From assembly GCF_000312425.1 (NCBI RefSeq), contig NZ_HE997181.1, positions 406,002-470,001 of the forward strand: DNA of 64,000 nt, given 5' to 3'. A program made the translations under genes and the position numbers. The stretch's first letter is position 1. Every line of letters starts with the position of its first letter. This stretch comes from Reyranella massiliensis 521. Its GTDB lineage: Bacteria; Pseudomonadota; Alphaproteobacteria; Reyranellales; Reyranellaceae. Below, in pieces: positions 7,110-14,737 of this stretch. Below the pieces are notes generated by a model. That model did not search any database. It had not been told where the DNA came from and saw nothing but the letters and a program-made list of their open reading frames with translations.

Positions 7110-8618
7110 ATGAGGCCGCGAGCCCGTAAAGCACCCCCGCTCGGCATTGCGCTCGACCCGACCGGGCCTGAACCGTTGCATCGGCAGATCGGCGAGCAGC
7201 TTCGGCGCGGCATCCTCGAACGGCGGCTGGCGCCGGGGACGAAGCTGCCGTCGTCGCGACTGATGGCAACGGAGCTGGATTGCGCCCGAGGCACGGTGCT
7301 GCTGGCAATCGATCAGCTCATTGCCGAAGGGTACCTCGTCACCCAGGCCGGGTCGGGGATCTCCGTCGCGGCCAATCTGCCGGACGAGATGCTCGTTTCG
7401 CCCAGTGTCGACGGCCAGCCGTCGGGTGCGGTGGCCGAAGCGCCGATCCTGTCGCGGCGCACGGTCGATCTGCTGGCGACCGGCCTGTCGCCGCAGGCGC
7501 CGTTCGGCGATCCGGCGATCGCCTTTCCGCTCGGGCAGCCGGACCGCGACGCCTTTCCCTACCGGCTCTGGGCCAAGCTGCTGGAGCAGGAATGGCGCAA
7601 GCCGGATTGGCAAGTGGCCGGCGCCCCGCATCCCTTCGGGCATCCTCGCCTGCGCGAGGCGATTGCGAGTTACCTGGGGGCGGCGCGAGGGTTCACGTGC
7701 GACGCGCGCGCGATCGTCGTGACTTCGGGGCTTCGTCAGAGCATTGCGACGCTGGCGCGCATGGTCCTGGACGCCGGCGACGAGGCCTGGGTCGAGGATC
7801 CCGGCTTTCGAGGCACGCGCGAGGGATTGGCGGCGGCCGATGTACGTGCCGTGCCGGTGCCAGTCGATGCCTCGGGTTTCTCGGTCGAGACAGCATTGGG
7901 GCTGGCACCGGATGCGCGCTTGGCCATCGTGGCGCCCTCGCATCAGTTTCCTCTCGGCACCGTACTCGGATTGCAGCGGCGGCTTGCTTTGCTGAGCTGG
8001 GCCGAACGTACGCGCAGCTGGATCGTCGAGGACGATTTCGACGGCGAGTATCGCTATTCCGGCCGTCCCCTTGCGCCGCTTCGCGCTTTGGATCGCAGCG
8101 GTCGCGTGGCCTATCTCGGCAGCTTCTCGAAGCTCCTGTTTCCCACGCTGCGGTTGAGCTTCCTGGCTTTGCCAGCCTCGCTCGTCGAGGCGGCCGAGAG
8201 GATAATGGTGGGTGTTTCGCCGCGCGCCTCGTTGCTGGGGCAGGGCGCGCTGGCCCGTTTCATCACTGAAGGGCATTTCGTGGCTCACCTGCGGCGCACG
8301 CGCCTCCTTTACGCCAGCCGTCAGCAGGCGCTAATTGCCTCCGCCGAGCGCCACCTTTCCGGCCTGCTCGAGATCATGCCGGATCCCGCCGGCATGCATG
8401 TGATCGCCAGACCTCATGCCGCCATCGCCGCGACATTCGACGACGTTGCGGTTGTTGACGCCGCTGCCGCCGCTTCGGTCAGCGTCGCGGCACTCTCGGC
8501 CTGTTATGCTGGCGTTCGGAAGGAAAAGGGGCTCATCTTGGGCTATGCGGGAACGCCCGAAGTTGAAATCGAGCGTGCAATCGTGCGATTGCAGACTGCC
8601 CTTCGCGGCCTCTACTAA
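7110..8618 (+). CDS. MocR-family PLP-binding transcriptional regulator (PdxR-like)
   Basis: This 502-residue protein has an N-terminal GntR-type winged helix (LHRQIGEQLRRGILERRLAPGTKLPSSR, residues about 25-90) fused to an aminotransferase fold I domain. GYAGTPEVEIERA is at the extreme C-terminus. The PLP lysine is Lys341 in GSFSKLLFPTLRLSF, and the YPF-type aminotransferase motifs (EDDFDGEYRYSG) are present. MocR proteins sense PLP or amino compounds and regulate adjacent genes; this one sits divergently from a PNPOx-fold gene, as PdxR-like members often do. ATG 7110 follows the operator-like repeat directly. An in-frame ATG at 7062 would place coding sequence over the operator, so I prefer 7110. 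Confidence 0.88.
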   Translation: MRPRARKAPPLGIALDPTGPEPLHRQIGEQLRRGILERRLAPGTKLPSSRLMATELDCARGTVLLAIDQLIAEGYLVTQAGSGISVAANLPDEMLVSPSVDGQPSGAVAEAPILSRRTVDLLATGLSPQAPFGDPAIAFPLGQPDRDAFPYRLWAKLLEQEWRKPDWQVAGAPHPFGHPRLREAIASYLGAARGFTCDARAIVVTSGLRQSIATLARMVLDAGDEAWVEDPGFRGTREGLAAADVRAVPVPVDASGFSVETALGLAPDARLAIVAPSHQFPLGTVLGLQRRLALLSWAERTRSWIVEDDFDGEYRYSGRPLAPLRALDRSGRVAYLGSFSKLLFPTLRLSFLALPASLVEAAERIMVGVSPRASLLGQGALARFITEGHFVAHLRRTRLLYASRQQALIASAERHLSGLLEIMPDPAGMHVIARPHAAIAATFDDVAVVDAAAAASVSVAALSACYAGVRKEKGLILGYAGTPEVEIERAIVRLQTALRGLY

Positions 8619-8646
8619 TAGTTGACGAAAACAAGGGGCAGGGCGG

Positions 8647-10275
8647 ATGGTAAGTAGAGGAGCAATATACTTTACGGTGGCCGCTATGGTGTTGTCCCTG
8701 GGGCTGTCGGGTGGCTCCTCTCTCGCGCAATCGAGCGCCGCAACCCCAACCGACAGCGCGCGCGGCAAGCCGGCGCTGGAAGTGCGCGGCAAGTACATCG
8801 ATCAGCGCATTGCCGAATTCATGGAGAAACACGATGTGCCGGGGTTGGCGATGGCCATCGTCCAGGCGCCCTATATTCCGCGCTCTGCCGGCTACGGTCG
8901 CGCAAGCCTGACGCATGACGAGCTGGCCTCGACGCGGACCTCGTGGAACGTCGGCCCCCTCACGCAGGGCTTTACCGCCGTCGCGATCTTCCAGCTTCAC
9001 GAGACGCAGAAGCTCGACGTTCGCGACGCCATAGAGAAGCACCTGTCGGGCCTGCCTGCAGCGTGGGCCAAGACTACGGTGCTGGAGCTTCTGCAGCATG
9101 CATCGGGCATTCCTGATTACCGGGCCGCTTCTGGTTTCGATGCGAACCGCAGCTACAGGCCTGCCGAGCTGACAGCGATGGTGTCGGCAGCCCCGCTCTT
9201 GTTCGAGCGCGGCAGCCAAGTACGTCTGAGCGCAACCAATTTCCTCTTGCTCGGCATGATCGTCGAACGGGCGAGTGGCGTGTCCTTCCACGACTACGTC
9301 ACACGCCATCAGATCGAACCGCTGGGGCTGCGCAGCACCATGTTCGCCGACGATTTCGCCGCGAAGTCCTTCACCGATCGGCCGCAGAAAGCCGCCGGCT
9401 CGAACCAGCACAGCCGGTTCAAGTCCGAGATCGCCTTCATCAATCCAGTCGAGCCCGCGACCGGTTACAAGAGTGTCGACGGCAAGCTCGTGCCGACCGA
9501 TCCCAAGGCGTCGGCAAACCTCTTCGCCTTCGGCAGTCTCTGGTCCTCGGCAGAAGACATCAGCGCCTGGGATATCGCTCTCGCGGGCGGCATCCTCGTC
9601 AAGAACGAGGCGAACAGGGCGTTGATTTACAAGCCGACCAAACTCGCCAACGGAACCGTCGTTCCTGCTATGGCCGGCTGGGAGTTCACACACCATCCCG
9701 GCTTCATGGAGATCAAGGGTTCGGCGCCGGGCTTCAGCGCCTATCTCAGCCGCTTCACCGCAGCCGAGGATCTCGTTTGCGTGACGCTGCTCGCGAACAA
9801 GGAAGGCCTGGACCTGACGGTCCTCGCGCGGGACATCGCCGACTCCTACAAGGCGGGGCTCGGTGCCGGAGTAGCGTCCGAAGGAATCGTGGCACAGGAA
9901 AGCAAGTTTCCAGTCGGCGAGACCATTTCCCGACTGGAGGCTCGGCTCAAGGCGCAGAACGTGCCGGTCTTCGCGATATTCGATCACGAGGCCAATGCAC
10001 AGCAGGTCGGGATGCAACTGCGGCCGACCAAGGTCCTCGTCTTCGGCAATCCCAAGGTCGGCACCAAGCTCATGCAGGATAACCAGGCGATAGCGCTCGA
10101 CCTGCCGCTGCGCCTATCCATTTGGGAAGACGCGCGCAGCCGTGTCTGGGTGGGCTATCACGCCCTGGACCGTCTCGCTGCCGAGTACGGCGTCAGGGAC
10201 GAGTCAACGGTGAAAGCAATGGCGCAGGCCCTCGACGCGTTGGTGGCGAAGGCCGTCAACGTCTACGACTACTGA
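8647..10275 (+). CDS. Beta-lactamase-fold secreted protein with degenerate catalytic motifs
   Basis: This 542-residue protein has a signal peptide (residues 1-28, ending LAQS) and the fold signature of class C beta-lactamase/serine hydrolase proteins: HDVPGLAMAIV, FTAVAIFQLHETQKLDV, LLELLQHASGIPDY-like text and FLLLGMIVERASG. The family's SxxK nucleophile motif (normally GSVTK or similar before FTA) reads P104-L-T-Q107, so both Ser and Lys are gone. The YxN motif before TNFLLLG reads L194-S-A196, and the HxG/KTG equivalent before PGF reads about IKG. It is therefore probably not an active hydrolase. The roughly 130-residue C-terminal extension after the domain has no family I recognise. It lies 28 bp after the MocR gene and may be co-transcribed. 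Confidence 0.82.
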   Translation: MVSRGAIYFTVAAMVLSLGLSGGSSLAQSSAATPTDSARGKPALEVRGKYIDQRIAEFMEKHDVPGLAMAIVQAPYIPRSAGYGRASLTHDELASTRTSWNVGPLTQGFTAVAIFQLHETQKLDVRDAIEKHLSGLPAAWAKTTVLELLQHASGIPDYRAASGFDANRSYRPAELTAMVSAAPLLFERGSQVRLSATNFLLLGMIVERASGVSFHDYVTRHQIEPLGLRSTMFADDFAAKSFTDRPQKAAGSNQHSRFKSEIAFINPVEPATGYKSVDGKLVPTDPKASANLFAFGSLWSSAEDISAWDIALAGGILVKNEANRALIYKPTKLANGTVVPAMAGWEFTHHPGFMEIKGSAPGFSAYLSRFTAAEDLVCVTLLANKEGLDLTVLARDIADSYKAGLGAGVASEGIVAQESKFPVGETISRLEARLKAQNVPVFAIFDHEANAQQVGMQLRPTKVLVFGNPKVGTKLMQDNQAIALDLPLRLSIWEDARSRVWVGYHALDRLAAEYGVRDESTVKAMAQALDALVAKAVNVYDY

Positions 10276-10295
10276 GATCGAGACACCGACGCGAG

Positions 10296-11108
10296 CTAAC
10301 GCGATGCAGGCTTTGCCGCGAGGTTGGTGACGGCGCCGCCCGTCGCGGTTCGGCCGCCATCGACGACGAATTGGCCGCCCGTGGTGTTGGCCGCGAGGTC
10401 CGAGCAGAGGAAGAGCACCATGTTGGCGATCTCTTCGGGGGTCGTGTAGCGCCCCGTCGGTTGCGCCGCCTGGTAACGCTGGCTCATCGCGGCGGCATCG
10501 CCGGGAGCGATCTGCTCTTCCAGCGCGTGGATCATCCGCGTGTCGACGGGGCCGGGGCACACGGCGTTCACCCTCACGCCCTGCTGCGCAACTTCGCCGG
10601 CTGCGGTCTTGGTCAGTCCGATCACCGCATGCTTGGAGGCGACATAAGCCGGCATGCCGGGCGTTCCGACCAGGCCGGCGACCGAGGCAGTGTTCACGAC
10701 CGAGCCGCCGCCTTGGCGGATCATCTCCGGCAGGACGTGGCGCAATCCGAGAAACACGCCTTTCACGTTGACGCCGATCACGGCGTCGAAGATCGCCTCG
10801 TCGTACTCGGCCGTCGGCGTCACCTTGCCTTCGATGCCGGCGTTGTTGAAGAAGCAGTCGATCCGGCCATACGTCTCGATCGCGGTCTTCACGTAAGCCT
10901 TCACGTCGGAAGACTTCGTGACGTCCGACGTCACGGCGATGGCCTCGCCGCCGTTCTGGCGAATGATGCCGGTCGTGGCGTCGGCGGCCGAACCGTCACG
11001 ATCCACGACGACGACCCTCGCGCCATGCCGGGCAAAAGCCAAGGAGGCTGCGCGGCCGATCCCGTTGCCGCCGCCAGTAACGAGAGCGACCTTCCCGGTG
11101 AAATCCAT
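10296..11108 (-). CDS. SDR family oxidoreductase
   Basis: This is a 270-residue classical short-chain dehydrogenase: TGGGNGIG cofactor motif near residue 13, NNAG at about 90, catalytic Ser in NTASVAG and YVASK (Tyr-x-x-x-Lys), and the C-terminal GGQFVVDGG. Aspartate in the VVVVDRD strand end suggests NAD(H) preference. I chose ATG 11108 because ACAGGAAAC precedes it; a start ten codons earlier adds only non-family residues. It lies downstream of the carotenoid oxygenase on the same strand, but a hairpin separates them. The substrate is not predictable. Confidence 0.9.
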   Translation of the reverse strand: MDFTGKVALVTGGGNGIGRAASLAFARHGARVVVVDRDGSAADATTGIIRQNGGEAIAVTSDVTKSSDVKAYVKTAIETYGRIDCFFNNAGIEGKVTPTAEYDEAIFDAVIGVNVKGVFLGLRHVLPEMIRQGGGSVVNTASVAGLVGTPGMPAYVASKHAVIGLTKTAAGEVAQQGVRVNAVCPGPVDTRMIHALEEQIAPGDAAAMSQRYQAAQPTGRYTTPEEIANMVLFLCSDLAANTTGGQFVVDGGRTATGGAVTNLAAKPASR

Positions 11109-11133
11109 GTTTCCTGTCCCTGTTCCTGGCCCA

Positions 11134-11158
11134 TTCAACGGCGGAATCGCCGCTTGAA
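11134..11158 (-). terminator. Hairpin after the carotenoid oxygenase gene
   Basis: TTCAA (11134-11138) pairs with TTGAA (11154-11158), and CGGCG (11139-11143) with CGCCG (11148-11152), around a GAAT loop with one bulged base. The structure lies between the carotenoid oxygenase stop and the SDR start on the minus strand. There is no strong U-tract, so partial read-through is possible. Confidence 0.5.
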
Positions 11159-11168
11159 GGGAAGTCTA

Positions 11169-12590
11169 TCACCGCGGGGCGGCGGGGCTATCCGCAACAA
11201 AGCAACCGTGCAGTGAGAACGGCACGTGATGGCGCAGCTTTGCGGTAAAGAGCGGTCGAGCGGCGAGATCGCGCGCATCCAGGCCGACGATGGATGTCTT
11301 TTTGCTCACACTATCGAACACCAGCGTGACAATGATGCCGTCATCCTCTGCGTCGCCGGTCGGAATGAACAACGGCTCGCCAGGATAGCCGTTCGGCCCG
11401 AAATCGTGTCGCACGACGGCGCCGCTTTCAAAGTCGATGCGCGCGAGCTGCTGTTGTAGGCCGATCGAGCGATCTGCCGGATTGCAGGCAATGTAGGCAT
11501 AGCGCTGCCGGCGGCCGGTGAAGGCAGGATTGATTGTCGGGAATTCGTTGGCCGCGCCGGTGTCAAATGTGCGCCGATGCGTACGGCCTGTCGCCAGATC
11601 GACCGTGAGCCTCGTCAGCGCAGCCATGCCCTTGGCCGGCCAGTCCGATCGCCAATAGTCGCGCAACGTCTGGCCAATTGTGAGGTAGTCGGGATAGAGC
11701 GCGAGATCGAGGATCAGCGCACCATCCTGCTCGAAACCATTGGCGAAGTGGAACTGGAAGAAAGCGCCGGTTTCGATCAGCCGCGGCGTGCCGCGTCCGT
11801 CGCGCGACACCAGTAGGATCAGAGTGGGCCTGTTGCCCGCCCAATGCAGCGCGCCATCGAAGCTGCTGAATCCCAGCAGGAACTTGAGTGGTTTGACGAG
11901 GATCGGGCCGATGCAGAAGACCAGGAAGTGCTCGGTCAGCACGAAATCGTGGTTCATCACCGGATAGGGCAGGGTGACAGGCGGCAGGCGAGTCGCGATG
12001 CCGCGCTCCAGCCGGTAGGGCGTCAGCGTCGTCTTGGAGCCATAGTCGATGCCGAAGTTGAACAGCTCACCGGTCGCCGGATCGATCTTGGGGTGAGCCG
12101 AGAAAGCCTTCAGCGCGCCGGCGTAGGTTTCGATGCCTCTGGTGTCGAGCGTCGCAGCATCGAGCGCCGTTGGAGGCCCACCTTCCCAGAGCGAGAGCAG
12201 CTTGCCGTTCTCCATCACGACCGATGTGTTCGAGACATTGGCTGGTTGGCGGAACGCGTTGCCGAGCACGCCGTAGGGTCGCATCTTGCCGAAGCCGCGA
12301 TGAACGATGCGCCGAGCCTTCGCCTCGTCGCGATAGCTCTCGGTCGCGACATATCGATTGCGGTAATGGATGCCATCGTCGGCGAAGCGGATCGCCGAGA
12401 TCATGCCGTCGCCGTCGAACCAGTGTGGAAACCATTTCCCGCCCAGGTCGTTGCGGCCTGATCCATTGCGAAAGAGCGTACCGCGCAAGGCAGTTGGTAC
12501 AACGCCGTCGATTTCCTCGACGCGGTAACTGTGTTCCTCCGCCAACGTCCGGAAGCCCGGGCTCCACGGATGGGGCGCCTTTTGATCCAT
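11169..12590 (-). CDS. Carotenoid oxygenase family protein
   Basis: This 473-residue protein has the seven-bladed-propeller iron dioxygenase layout of carotenoid/stilbene cleavage enzymes (retinal pigment epithelium RPE65 family). All four iron-ligand histidines can be located: H166 (SAHPKID), H214 (MNHDFVLTE), H281 (FQFHFANGFE) and H461 (FSLHGCF). GTLFRNGSG near residue 38 and HWFDGDGMISA near 56 are typical N-terminal blade motifs. It should cleave a conjugated double bond with O2; carotenoid, stilbene or lignin-like substrates are all possible. I use ATG 12590 in preference to a GTG five codons upstream. It has no visible signal peptide, so it is cytoplasmic. Confidence 0.9.
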   Translation of the reverse strand: MDQKAPHPWSPGFRTLAEEHSYRVEEIDGVVPTALRGTLFRNGSGRNDLGGKWFPHWFDGDGMISAIRFADDGIHYRNRYVATESYRDEAKARRIVHRGFGKMRPYGVLGNAFRQPANVSNTSVVMENGKLLSLWEGGPPTALDAATLDTRGIETYAGALKAFSAHPKIDPATGELFNFGIDYGSKTTLTPYRLERGIATRLPPVTLPYPVMNHDFVLTEHFLVFCIGPILVKPLKFLLGFSSFDGALHWAGNRPTLILLVSRDGRGTPRLIETGAFFQFHFANGFEQDGALILDLALYPDYLTIGQTLRDYWRSDWPAKGMAALTRLTVDLATGRTHRRTFDTGAANEFPTINPAFTGRRQRYAYIACNPADRSIGLQQQLARIDFESGAVVRHDFGPNGYPGEPLFIPTGDAEDDGIIVTLVFDSVSKKTSIVGLDARDLAARPLFTAKLRHHVPFSLHGCFVADSPAAPR

Positions 12591-12620
12591 ACGCCAGTCT
12601 ACCACGGCGAGAGGTGCGCT

Positions 12621-13226
12621 CTACCGGCAGATCACCGGCACCATGGAGTTGGCGAAGGCCCGCAGCTCGGCGGCCTTCATGCCGATACGGGCGCGAATGG
12701 CGATGGCATACATGATGGCCCCGGCCATGCGCGCACGAGCGGCCGGCGTCGGCTCGGGCGAAAGTCCGGAGTCGGCAAAAGCGCGCTCCAGGCTTTTCTC
12801 GATCTCCGCCAGCAGTTCGGCCGCAGCAGCGGCAATCTGCGGATGGGTCGGCGACTCGACGGCCGCAGTGCCGACGATCATGCAGCCGAGCCTGCTGGGC
12901 GGCGCGGCATAGAAATCGATCGCTGCCATATAGACCTTGCCGAGACGTTGCTCGATCGTGCCGGAGCCGGCCAGCACCTTGTTCATCGCTTCGATGCTCG
13001 TGGTGCCGTAGTAACGCAGCGTCTGGATGTAGAGCTGCTCCTTGTCGCCGAAGGCAGCATAGAGGCTGGGGCGGTTGAGACCGGCGGCTTCCGAGAGCTC
13101 GTCGAGCGAGGCTGCGGCGAAGCCCTTCTCCATGAACACGCCGCGCACCCGTTCCAGGACCTCGGCCGTATCGAAGGAGCGGGGACGGCCGCGGGGCTTC
13201 TTCTTTGATTCTGTACCGCTTCGCAT
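12621..13226 (-). CDS. TetR/AcrR family transcriptional regulator
   Basis: This 201-residue protein begins with a basic tail (SKKKPRGRPRSFD), followed by the TetR helix-turn-helix: VFMEKGFAAASLDELSEAAGLNRPSLYAAFGDKEQLY. The C-terminal ligand domain ends LRAFANSMV, as in many TetR proteins that respond to reactive aromatics. ATG 13226 begins the conserved basic tail; the in-frame extension upstream runs into the GST promoter. It is divergent from a glutathione S-transferase gene with a palindrome in the 67-bp spacer, so it probably represses that gene and itself. Confidence 0.9.
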   Translation of the reverse strand: MRSGTESKKKPRGRPRSFDTAEVLERVRGVFMEKGFAAASLDELSEAAGLNRPSLYAAFGDKEQLYIQTLRYYGTTSIEAMNKVLAGSGTIEQRLGKVYMAAIDFYAAPPSRLGCMIVGTAAVESPTHPQIAAAAAELLAEIEKSLERAFADSGLSPEPTPAARARMAGAIMYAIAIRARIGMKAAELRAFANSMVPVICR

Positions 13227-13293
13227 AATTATCCTTGACGTCTCTTCCGCCGCATATTTATGTACTACATCGCACAAAATTAAGGAGGATGCG
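13227..13293. promoter_or_regulatory. TetR / GST divergent promoter with palindrome
   Basis: TTGACG (13235-13240) is a good -35 for the GST gene, with an AT-rich region around 13253-13264 as the -10. The 11-bp perfect palindrome ATGTA-C-TACAT (13260-13270) overlaps the expected -10/start region and is a candidate TetR operator. TAAGGAGGA just before 13294 is the GST ribosome-binding site. Confidence 0.5.
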
Positions 13294-13914
13294 ATGGAAC
13301 TCTTCGCTTCACCACTTGCGTGTTCACTGGCGTCGCATATCACGGCTGTGGAGGCTGGTCTGCCGGTCAAGGTCCGCTTCATCGAGAACAAGAAGACCGA
13401 CGATGGCGGCGACTACTTTGCAATCTCGGCCAAGGGCTATGTCCCGGCGTTGCGCCTGGAGGATGGTCGCGTCCTGAACGAGGGACCGTCGGTCCTGCAA
13501 TATCTCGCCGACCGCAAGCCGGACGCCGGGCTGGCGCCGGCCTGGGGAACGATCGAGCGCTACGAGCTGATCGATACGCTGAACTATCTGTCGACCGAGG
13601 TACACAAGCGCATCTTTGCCAACGTCTTCTCCCAGACCGCGGCCGAGCCGACCAAGGCGGCCGCCCGTGCCCTGATGGAGCCGACGCTGGACTATCTCGC
13701 CAAGAAGCTGGGGGATCATGACACGCTGGTCGGCACGAGTTTCACCGTGGCCGATGCCTACTTCGTCACGCTTCTGAACTGGTTCGGCTTCGTGGGCGTC
13801 GATCTAAAGAAATGGCCGACGATCAACGCCTACTACCAGAAGCACCTGCAGCGGCCGTCGGTTGCACATGCGATGGGGATCGAAATGGCCGAGCGCAAGC
13901 GCCGCGCGGCTTGA
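13294..13914 (+). CDS. gstA: Glutathione S-transferase (GstA/beta-class-like)
   Basis: This 206-residue protein starts MELFASPLACSLASHIT, the typical bacterial beta-class N-terminus with the active-site region around Ser/Cys10-11. GYVPALRLEDGRVLNEGPSVLQYLAD contains the glutathione-contact motif ESxxI-like segment (written GPSVLQYLAD). The C-terminal all-alpha domain includes TVADAYFVTLLNW, the N-capping box. It conjugates or reduces electrophiles with glutathione in the cytoplasm. A strong AGGAGG precedes the ATG. The divergent TetR gene is the probable regulator, and a strong hairpin follows the stop codon. Confidence 0.9.
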   Translation: MELFASPLACSLASHITAVEAGLPVKVRFIENKKTDDGGDYFAISAKGYVPALRLEDGRVLNEGPSVLQYLADRKPDAGLAPAWGTIERYELIDTLNYLSTEVHKRIFANVFSQTAAEPTKAAARALMEPTLDYLAKKLGDHDTLVGTSFTVADAYFVTLLNWFGFVGVDLKKWPTINAYYQKHLQRPSVAHAMGIEMAERKRRAA

Positions 13915-13925
13915 TCGGGCAGAGG

Positions 13926-13951
13926 GGCAGGCGGCCTCAAGGTCGCCTGCC
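13926..13951 (+). terminator. Hairpin terminator after gstA
   Basis: GGCAGGCGGCC (13926-13936) pairs with GGTCGCCTGCC (13941-13951) over 11 positions, with one G-U, around the loop TCAA, and is followed by TTCGTCTCT. This is a typical strong stem with a modest U-rich tail just 12 bases after the stop codon. Confidence 0.72.
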
Positions 13952-14009
13952 TTCGTCTCTCATAATTTAGATTGCGTCTAGTAATCGATATCGGCCGAAG
14001 GTATTTCTC

Positions 14010-14023
14010 GTCCTTCGGAGGAC
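14010..14023 (+). promoter_or_regulatory. Hairpin sequestering the DUF4198 ribosome-binding site
   Basis: GTCCT (14010-14014) pairs with AGGAC (14019-14023) around TCGG, so the GGAGG Shine-Dalgarno (14017-14021) lies mostly in the stem, six bases before the ATG at 14030. This small hairpin could lower or regulate translation. It may also be chance in GC-rich DNA. Confidence 0.35.
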
Positions 14024-14029
14024 ATCGTC

Positions 14030-14737
14030 ATGCGTCTTGTCATCGCCGCTCTTCTTTGGCTGTCGTTCACCACCGCTGCCTCGGCGCATGCGCTCTGGAT
14101 CGAGCCGGAAGGCGATGGCTTCCAGCTCTATTTCGGTGAGTTTGGCGAGAATTTGCGCGAGGGGTCGCCTGGCCTGCTCGATCGCTTCGAGCCGCTGCCG
14201 GCCGCCAAGGCGTTTGGAGCGTCCGGCGAGACCGTGCTGAAGATCGACAAGGGACCGGCCGCCTTCCAGCTCGGCGGCGCTCCGACTGGAACCGGAAGCG
14301 TCGTTGCCGAGCAGGTGCGGGTCATGGAGCGCAAGCGGGGCGACGAGGTCACGCGTACCCTCGGCCGCCTGTCGGCGCGCTATGTCAGCGACTTCACCGA
14401 GCGCAAGCCGTTGATCACCCTCGACATCGTGCCGACGGGCAAGCCGGGTGCCTTCAGGGTCTTCTACGACGGCAAGCCGCTGCCCAAGGCAAAGGTCGAG
14501 GTTGCCGCCGAGTTCGGCTGGCAGCGTGAGCTCAAGACCGACGACAGCGGCGCGTTCGATGTCGATCTGCCGTGGAAAGGCACCTACATGGTCGAGGTGA
14601 TGGCGATCGATTCTACGCCCGGCACGCACGGCACGCAGGCCTACGACTCGATGCGCTTCATGACCACACTCACCTTCAAGATGTCGACCGGCCTCGAAGC
14701 GCCGCCGAGGCCGCCGGTCGTCACGCCGAAGCGCTAG
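14030..14737 (+). CDS. DUF4198 periplasmic protein (NikK-like)
   Basis: This 235-residue protein has a signal peptide (cleavage near AASA/HALW, residue 19-20). The mature protein begins HALWIEPE, the hallmark of DUF4198, where the N-terminal His may bind metal. GKPLPKAKVEV and TDDSGAFDVDLPWKGTYMVEV form a carboxypeptidase-regulatory/Ig-like domain typical of the family. DUF4198 proteins are periplasmic and often linked to nickel or cobalt uptake, but no transporter lies nearby. Its stop codon shares the palindrome CTAG (14734-14737) with the stop of the convergent crotonase gene. Confidence 0.87.
   Translation: MRLVIAALLWLSFTTAASAHALWIEPEGDGFQLYFGEFGENLREGSPGLLDRFEPLPAAKAFGASGETVLKIDKGPAAFQLGGAPTGTGSVVAEQVRVMERKRGDEVTRTLGRLSARYVSDFTERKPLITLDIVPTGKPGAFRVFYDGKPLPKAKVEVAAEFGWQRELKTDDSGAFDVDLPWKGTYMVEVMAIDSTPGTHGTQAYDSMRFMTTLTFKMSTGLEAPPRPPVVTPKR

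Noticed and set aside
7014..8288. In-frame upstream extension of the PNPOx-fold gene across the MocR gene
   Set aside because: The extension is low-complexity Arg-rich text antisense to conserved MocR coding sequence; a ribosome-binding site supports the start at 7013.
8533..10017. Long minus-strand frame over the beta-lactamase-fold gene
   Set aside because: No recognisable motifs; the plus-strand product has a signal peptide and a clear fold pattern.
10122..11216. Long plus-strand frame over the SDR gene
   Set aside because: It is antisense to intact SDR motifs and lacks a ribosome-binding site.
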